DNA of 10,349 nt from Bacteroidota bacterium. GTDB lineage: Bacteria > Bacteroidota > Ignavibacteria > Ignavibacteriales > Melioribacteraceae. This document shows, in pieces, positions 6,832-10,349 of this stretch. How positions within the stretch are numbered: the first letter of the stretch is position 1; every line of letters starts with the position of its first letter. The notes under the pieces are model-generated. The model saw only the letters and a list, made by a program, of their open reading frames with translations, was not told the DNA's origin and searched no databases. The DNA lies in contig JAEXUB010000183.1 of assembly GCA_023453125.1 (NCBI GenBank), positions 1 through 10,349 of the forward strand, written 5' to 3'. The position numbers and the translations under genes were made by a program.

Positions 6832-7898
6832 GCTTTACCTCCGACAAATTTTTCTTCGATTTTCTGAAGTATTTCTTCCGGTGTAGGAATAACTCCCCCC
6901 ATTCTGCCGTGGAATTCAACCGGAATTTTACCGTTGATTGCAAGACGAACATCTTCAACCATCTGTCCGGCGTTCATTTCCACATCAAGAATGCCTTTTA
7001 CCTTGCCGCCTAAAGAAGCAATCTGCTTTGTCGGGAAGGGGAATAATGTTTTAGGTCTGAATACACCGACCTTAATGCCTTTGGCTCTTGCAAGCTGCGC
7101 TGCCTTCTGGCAGATGCGGGCTACAAGTCCGTATGCTGTAAGTGCATATTCGGCGTCTTCCATCATATACTCTTCGAACATTATTTCTTCTTCTTCAATT
7201 TTCCTGTATTTAGCCTGGAGGTGGTGATTAATTTTTTCCATAGCATCTGCCTGCATATGGAGAGAAGTAATAAAGTTTCTTTCACGGTTTTTAGGTTTTC
7301 CGGTTGTTGCCCAGGGGAGGATTTCAAATTTTCTTTCTTCCTGAGGGAAGAGTTCAACTTTTTCCATCATCTGTCCTAAGGCGCCGTCTGTAAGAATCAT
7401 TACAGGGTTTCTCCACTTGAATGCAAGTTCAAAACCGAGTTTTACAAAGTCTACCATTTCCTGAACTGTTGAAGGTGCAAGAACGATTAGTCTGTAGTCT
7501 CCGTGTCCTCCCCCTTTAACTGCCTGGAAATAATCACCCTGAGAAGGCTGAATGGTTCCGAGTCCAGGGCCCCCTCTTACAACGTTAGCAAGCACGCAAG
7601 GAAGCTCGGCGCAAGCGATATAGGAAATAGCCTCCTGCATAAGGCTTATGCCGGGGCTCGAAGAGGTTGTCATAACTTTTTTACCGGTACCGGCAGCACC
7701 GTAAATCATATTAATGGCTGCCACTTCCGATTCAGCCTGAAGAATAACCATACCGGTGCGTTTGTTTGCTTCCTGGGCAAGGTATTCAAGAACTTCCGAC
7801 TGAGGAGTAATAGGATATCCAAAATAAGCATCGCATCCGCATCTTATAGCTGCTTCGGCTAATGCTTCGTTTCCTTTCATTAATTTTAATTCTTTCAT
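6828..7898 (-). CDS. vorB: 2-oxoacid:ferredoxin oxidoreductase, alpha subunit (VorB type)
   Basis: A 356-residue alpha subunit that binds the pyrimidine end of thiamine diphosphate and the substrate. Visible motifs are GYPITPQSE (27-35), the ESEVAAINM region with the catalytic-type glutamate (56-64), and the TSSSPGISLMQEA block (78-90). The RGGPGLGTIQPSQGDYFQAV stretch (108-127), followed by KGGGHGDYR, resembles, from memory, proteins annotated as VorB (3-methyl-2-oxobutanoate:ferredoxin oxidoreductase) more than the KorA type, which has a TKPEQSD-like loop. A C-terminal transketolase-like domain contains VFRPKTLFPFP (about 285-295). VorB annotations are often transferred without assay, so 2-oxoglutarate or 2-oxoisovalerate are both possible. 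The gene overlaps its neighbours by 4 bp on both sides, so it is tightly coupled to the ferredoxin and beta genes. Its own ribosome binding site is weak (GGTGA), consistent with re-initiation. Confidence 0.93.
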   Translation of the reverse strand: MKELKLMKGNEALAEAAIRCGCDAYFGYPITPQSEVLEYLAQEANKRTGMVILQAESEVAAINMIYGAAGTGKKVMTTSSSPGISLMQEAISYIACAELPCVLANVVRGGPGLGTIQPSQGDYFQAVKGGGHGDYRLIVLAPSTVQEMVDFVKLGFELAFKWRNPVMILTDGALGQMMEKVELFPQEERKFEILPWATTGKPKNRERNFITSLHMQADAMEKINHHLQAKYRKIEEEEIMFEEYMMEDAEYALTAYGLVARICQKAAQLARAKGIKVGVFRPKTLFPFPTKQIASLGGKVKGILDVEMNAGQMVEDVRLAINGKIPVEFHGRMGGVIPTPEEILQKIEEKFVGGKA

Positions 7899-8182
7899 GA
7901 TTTCACCGTTACGTTAATATCATCTTTTACGTTAGATATGGTTGCTACGTGTTCTTTTTTCTTTTCGGTTACTCTGTAAACTTTAATTATACCGTCAGGA
8001 CAAACCATTGCGCAGTTAGTGCATCCGGTGCAATTATCTTCAATTTTTACAATGTAATGGTAACCTTTAGAATTTATTTCCCTGGAAAGCTGTAAGGTTT
8101 CCTGCGGGCAGGCAACGGCACATAGCTCACATCCTTTGCATTTCTCGATATCAATTAAAATATCGCCTTTTACTTTTGCCAT
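7895..8182 (-). CDS. 2-oxoacid:ferredoxin oxidoreductase, delta (4Fe-4S ferredoxin) subunit
   Basis: A 95-residue dicluster ferredoxin that acts as the electron-relay (delta) subunit of the complex. Two classical motifs, CKGCELCAVACP (residues 15-26) and CTGCTNCAMVCP (51-62), bind two 4Fe-4S clusters. The ~30-residue tail after the second cluster is polar and has no recognisable domain. It is the first gene of the delta-alpha-beta-gamma operon and ends in a 4-bp ATGA overlap with the alpha gene. The ATG at 8182 is preceded by GGGGT at short spacing. A free-standing ferredoxin is possible in principle, but the overlap argues that it is a dedicated subunit. Confidence 0.94.
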   Translation of the reverse strand: MAKVKGDILIDIEKCKGCELCAVACPQETLQLSREINSKGYHYIVKIEDNCTGCTNCAMVCPDGIIKVYRVTEKKKEHVATISNVKDDINVTVKS

Positions 8183-8205
8183 AGTTACCCCAATTATCTT
8201 TTAAA

Positions 8206-8225
8206 TTCCGGGTTATAAGCCGGAA
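8206..8225. repeat. Inverted repeat TTCCGG-N8-CCGGAA upstream of the oxidoreductase operon
   Basis: A perfect 6-bp GC-containing dyad lies 24-43 bp before the start of the delta-subunit gene. On the minus strand the spacer contains TATAAC, which could be a -10 element. It is therefore either an operator overlapping the promoter or, if transcription starts further upstream, a leader hairpin. I do not recognise the motif as a known regulator site. Confidence 0.45.
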
Positions 8226-8252
8226 AATTGGTTAATTAGTTAGTAGTTAAAT

Positions 8253-8286
8253 AAAAAAAAAAAATCAACTCTTTTCGGAAGAAGAG
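8253..8286 (-). terminator. Probable weak terminator downstream of lipA
   Basis: On the minus strand CTCTT and AAGAG (8282-8286 and 8269-8273, reading 5' to 3' down the coordinates) can pair around an 8-base loop. Soon after comes a run of 12 T residues (A-run 8253-8264). The stem is short and AT-rich, so termination may be weak. Between it and lipA there is a second small hairpin, CGAAAT-TAAT-ATTTCG (8365-8380). Either or both may end lipA transcripts before the oxidoreductase operon. The rest of this spacer (8183-8404) is AT-rich with no gene that I can see. Confidence 0.45.
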
Positions 8287-8404
8287 AAAAAAAGCTGATT
8301 ATAAATAAAACTAGAACAAATCTATCTTATTTAGTAGTAAAGTTAATACTTTTACCCCAAAAGACGAAATTAATATTTCGAACTAAAAAGAATTTGTCCC
8401 GTTT

Positions 8405-9322
8405 TTATTCGCTTCTTAAATCGCGTGCGTGTTTATCTGCATGGTATGAACTTCTTACGAGGGGAGCAGATTCGACCGATTTAAATCCGAGCTTTAATCC
8501 GAATTCCTTGAATGCCTTAAATTCCTCCAATGTGACATATCTGTGCACAGGAAGATGCATCTTGGTTGGCTGCAAATACTGCCCTATTGTCATTATTTCG
8601 CAGCCGTGTTCGTATAAGTCCTTCATCAGCTCAAAGACTTCCTCGTTCGTCTCCCCTATTCCAACCATAATGCCGCTCTTTGTCCTTAGCCCATTGCTAC
8701 GGAACCAGTGAATGAGTTCCAGGCTCCTTTCATATTTAGCCTGAGGGCGTACTGCGTGATACAGCCTTTTGATTGTCTCTAAATTGTGGTTTAGAATATC
8801 GGGAGGATTCTGCATTATTATTTCGAAAGCTTTTTCTTCCCCTTTGAAATCGGGGATTAAAATTTCTATAGTACAGCCGGCAACTTTTTCTCTTATTCTT
8901 TTAACCGATTCGCTGAATATTGAGGCGCCCCCGTCTTTAAGTTCATCCCTGTTAACCGAAGTAATAACCACGTGGCGAAGTTCTAATGCTTCAACCGATT
9001 CGGCAACGCGGCGCGGCTCATCGAGGTCAAGCTCATTTGGAATACCCAGTTTAACGTTGCAGAACCCGCAGCTGCGGGTGCAGGTATCCCCTAAAATCAT
9101 AAATGTAGCGGTTCTTGAATTCCAGCATTCGGCAAGGTTAGGGCATTTGGCCTCTTCGCAGACCGTATTAAGCTTAGCCTTGCGCATAAGCTGATGAACT
9201 TCTTTATAATTATGCCCTGCCGGAAGCTTTACCTTAAGCCATTCGGGGCGCTTTCCTAATTCCCCTCTTTCCTTCTCAATCTCTTCCTTAAAATTCTTCT
9301 GATGCTGATTGATCTTTACCAA
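8405..9322 (-). CDS. lipA: Lipoyl synthase
   Basis: A radical SAM enzyme that inserts two sulfur atoms into protein-bound octanoyl groups, giving the lipoyl cofactor of pyruvate and 2-oxoglutarate dehydrogenases and the glycine cleavage system. The 305 residues contain all expected ligands: the auxiliary cluster cysteines C55, C60 and C66 (CEEAKCPNLAEC), the radical SAM cluster C81, C85 and C88 (CTRSCGFC), and the C-terminal RSSY (290-293) whose serine ligates the auxiliary cluster. Length is normal. The start is TTG at 9320-9322; no in-frame ATG exists upstream before a stop, and the next internal ATG (M46) would cut into conserved sequence. GGAG at 9330-9333, seven bases upstream, supports the TTG. 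The acyl-CoA synthetase gene ends 57 bp upstream on the same strand with a hairpin between them, so cotranscription is possible. Confidence 0.97.
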   Translation of the reverse strand: MVKINQHQKNFKEEIEKERGELGKRPEWLKVKLPAGHNYKEVHQLMRKAKLNTVCEEAKCPNLAECWNSRTATFMILGDTCTRSCGFCNVKLGIPNELDLDEPRRVAESVEALELRHVVITSVNRDELKDGGASIFSESVKRIREKVAGCTIEILIPDFKGEEKAFEIIMQNPPDILNHNLETIKRLYHAVRPQAKYERSLELIHWFRSNGLRTKSGIMVGIGETNEEVFELMKDLYEHGCEIMTIGQYLQPTKMHLPVHRYVTLEEFKAFKEFGLKLGFKSVESAPLVRSSYHADKHARDLRSE

Positions 9323-9329
9323 ACCGAAA

Positions 9330-9333
9330 CTCC
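9330..9333 (-). promoter_or_regulatory. Ribosome binding site for the TTG start of lipA
   Basis: The minus strand reads GGAG, seven bases, then TTG. No ATG in this frame is available upstream before the in-frame TAG at 9347-9349, so this site is what fixes the non-ATG start. Confidence 0.7.
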
Positions 9334-9340
9334 ATAAATT

Positions 9341-9372
9341 TTGTCCCTAAAAATAGCATTTTTAAGGGACAA
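9341..9372 (-). terminator. Long hairpin between the acyl-CoA synthetase gene and lipA
   Basis: The left arm TTGTCCCTAAAAAT (9341-9354) and right arm ATTTTTAAGGGACAA (9358-9372) pair over 14 bp with one bulged base and a 3-base loop. The hairpin begins 7 bases after the acyl-CoA synthetase stop (TAA, 9380-9382), where a terminator is expected. The sequence that follows on the minus strand is AAAATTT and not a clean T-run, so classical rho-independent termination is uncertain. Its edge is 8 bases from the lipA ribosome binding site, so it may instead stabilise transcript ends or affect lipA translation. Confidence 0.55.
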
Positions 9373-9379
9373 TCAGCAA

Positions 9380-10349
9380 TTATTCATCTAGTCCCTTATA
9401 CATGCCGTCTATTAATTCAGAATAACGTTCTTCAATCACTTTTCGTTTCAATTTGAGAGAAGGAGTCATTTCCCCCCCTTCGATAGTGAAGGGTTTATCG
9501 AGAATAGCGAATTTTCTAACTTTTTCGTAGCTGGCGAGCTTACGTTGGAACTGCTGAAGATCCTTTTCTAAAAGTTCATAAATCTGCTTCATATTAACCA
9601 GTTCGTCAACATTATTGTACTGTATTCTGTTAGCATCTGCATATTCCTTTAATGCCTCAAAATCGGGCACTATAAGGGCGCTAAGATACATTCTTCTGTC
9701 ACCGATAAGTACAAACTGGTCTATATATTTGCTTCCCAGGAAGAGATTCTCAATTGGTGTAGGGGCAACGTACTTGCCTCCCGATGTTTTAAAGAGATGC
9801 TTCTTTCTGTCGGTGATTATCAAAAATCCCTCGGCGTCGAAAACACCTATATCACCGGTATGAAGCCAGCCGTCTTTAATTGTTTCTTCCGTCTCTTTCC
9901 TGTTTTTGTAATATCCCTGCATAATATTGGGGCCGTATGCAAGAATTTCGCCATCTTTTGCAATTTTTACTTCAACACCGGGCATTGTCTTGCCTACAGT
10001 GCCGAATTTATAATTATTCGGTCTGTTAGCCGCAATTACCGGGGAAGATTCCGTCAGTCCGTACCCCTCAAGAATAAGTACCCCAACAGCTTCAAAGAAT
10101 AAGCCGTGTTCTCTGGGCAATGCCGCTCCGCCGGAAATAAAAAAGCGAAGGCGCCCCCCCATCTTCTCTTTTAATTTCTTAAAGACAAGCCGGTCTGCCA
10201 GTTTATGCTTTACCGTAAGAGTAATTGGAGGTATATCCCCGTTCCTTTTAATTGCCGCGTACTGTCTTCCTATTTCAACACCCCAATTAAAAATTTTCTG
10301 TTTTGTTTCCGACTGGCTTTCTACATTCTTAATAACTTTTGAATATACC
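9380..10349 (-). CDS. Long-chain acyl-CoA synthetase (AMP-forming), C-terminal part, cut by window edge
   Basis: An ANL-superfamily ligase that activates long-chain fatty acids with ATP to an acyl-AMP and then to acyl-CoA. The reading frame stays open from the stop (9380-9382) to the right edge, giving 322 visible codons; the 5' part lies outside. An apparent start at ATG 10162 is internal, because the 62 codons before it translate to typical family sequence, including an LADRLVFKKLKEK segment that leads straight into GGRLRFFISGGAALP. Adenylation motifs follow in order: GYGLTESSP (95-103 of the visible part), GWLHTGDIG (160-168), and DRKKHLFKTSGGKYVAP (180-196). The C-terminal TPSLKLKRK (296-304) carries the candidate catalytic lysine. 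The style matches the COG1022 (FAA1/FadD15-like) branch. Chain-length preference cannot be read from this. It could supply acyl-CoA for beta-oxidation or lipid synthesis. Confidence 0.94.
   Translation of the reverse strand, partial: VYSKVIKNVESQSETKQKIFNWGVEIGRQYAAIKRNGDIPPITLTVKHKLADRLVFKKLKEKMGGRLRFFISGGAALPREHGLFFEAVGVLILEGYGLTESSPVIAANRPNNYKFGTVGKTMPGVEVKIAKDGEILAYGPNIMQGYYKNRKETEETIKDGWLHTGDIGVFDAEGFLIITDRKKHLFKTSGGKYVAPTPIENLFLGSKYIDQFVLIGDRRMYLSALIVPDFEALKEYADANRIQYNNVDELVNMKQIYELLEKDLQQFQRKLASYEKVRKFAILDKPFTIEGGEMTPSLKLKRKVIEERYSELIDGMYKGLDE

Noticed and set aside
7503..7862. A 119-residue plus-strand open frame opposite the alpha subunit gene.
   Set aside because: It is a shadow of a strongly conserved coding sequence on the other strand, with no domain or promoter of its own.
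8253..8264. A 12-base A homopolymer that might signal a sequencing error or a phase-variable tract.
   Set aside because: It is intergenic, affects no reading frame, and fits as the T-tail of a minus-strand terminator.
8391..9348. TTTGTCCC occurs on both sides of lipA (8393-8400 and 9340-9347), like a short flanking direct repeat.
   Set aside because: The match is only about eight bases in AT-rich DNA. The right copy is explained as a hairpin arm, and lipA shows no other sign of insertion.
9380..10162. A complete 260-residue gene starting at ATG 10162.
   Set aside because: The same frame stays open to 10349, and its upstream codons translate to conserved acyl-CoA synthetase sequence, so the ATG is internal to a larger partial gene.

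Overview
The window looks like a bacterial chromosome segment from the Bacteroidota/Chlorobiota/Ignavibacteria side of the tree; an Ignavibacteria-like motile anaerobe or facultative anaerobe is my best guess. The reasons are moderate-to-low GC, an atpD gene that is not preceded by atpG (the F1Fo genes are split), a four-gene ferredoxin-dependent 2-oxoacid oxidoreductase operon, and a sigma-28-type promoter in front of a chemoreceptor. The lineage is inferred from gene content and protein style; no search was run. No rRNA, tRNA, CRISPR, insertion sequence or phage gene is visible. Nearly all the DNA is coding and no gene-free stretch exceeds 300 bases.

Layout, left to right. (1) The 5' part of atpD (minus strand) runs off the left edge. 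(2) A divergent spacer of about 230 bp holds several short dyads and an exact sigma-28 -10 element. (3) A large methyl-accepting chemotaxis protein (plus strand) has an extracytoplasmic dCACHE sensor and what look like four consecutive HAMP modules. It ends at a bidirectional terminator shared with (4), a convergent minus-strand gene for a NapH/NosR/CcoG-like membrane polyferredoxin fused to three tandem HMA-like domains that lack CxxC. (5) A compact minus-strand operon encodes the delta (ferredoxin), alpha, beta and gamma subunits of a 2-oxoacid:ferredoxin oxidoreductase, with 4-bp overlaps or a 2-bp gap and a strong terminator at its end. (6) lipA (lipoyl synthase, minus strand) starts with TTG. 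(7) The C-terminal 322 codons of a long-chain acyl-CoA synthetase (minus strand) run off the right edge.

The common theme is energy and carbon metabolism: ATP synthase, fatty-acid activation, lipoate synthesis, oxidative decarboxylation of 2-oxoacids coupled to low-potential ferredoxin, and a membrane Fe-S electron carrier. The chemoreceptor is the only sensory gene and appears to belong to the flagellar/chemotaxis regulon through its own promoter. Most of this is ordinary core genome. The points most worth a second look are the polyferredoxin-HMA fusion, the poly-HAMP receptor under a sigma-28-like promoter with a corrected start, the uncertain substrate of the oxidoreductase, and several hairpins or dyads between genes. 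I did not find convincing evidence of an undescribed multi-gene system.
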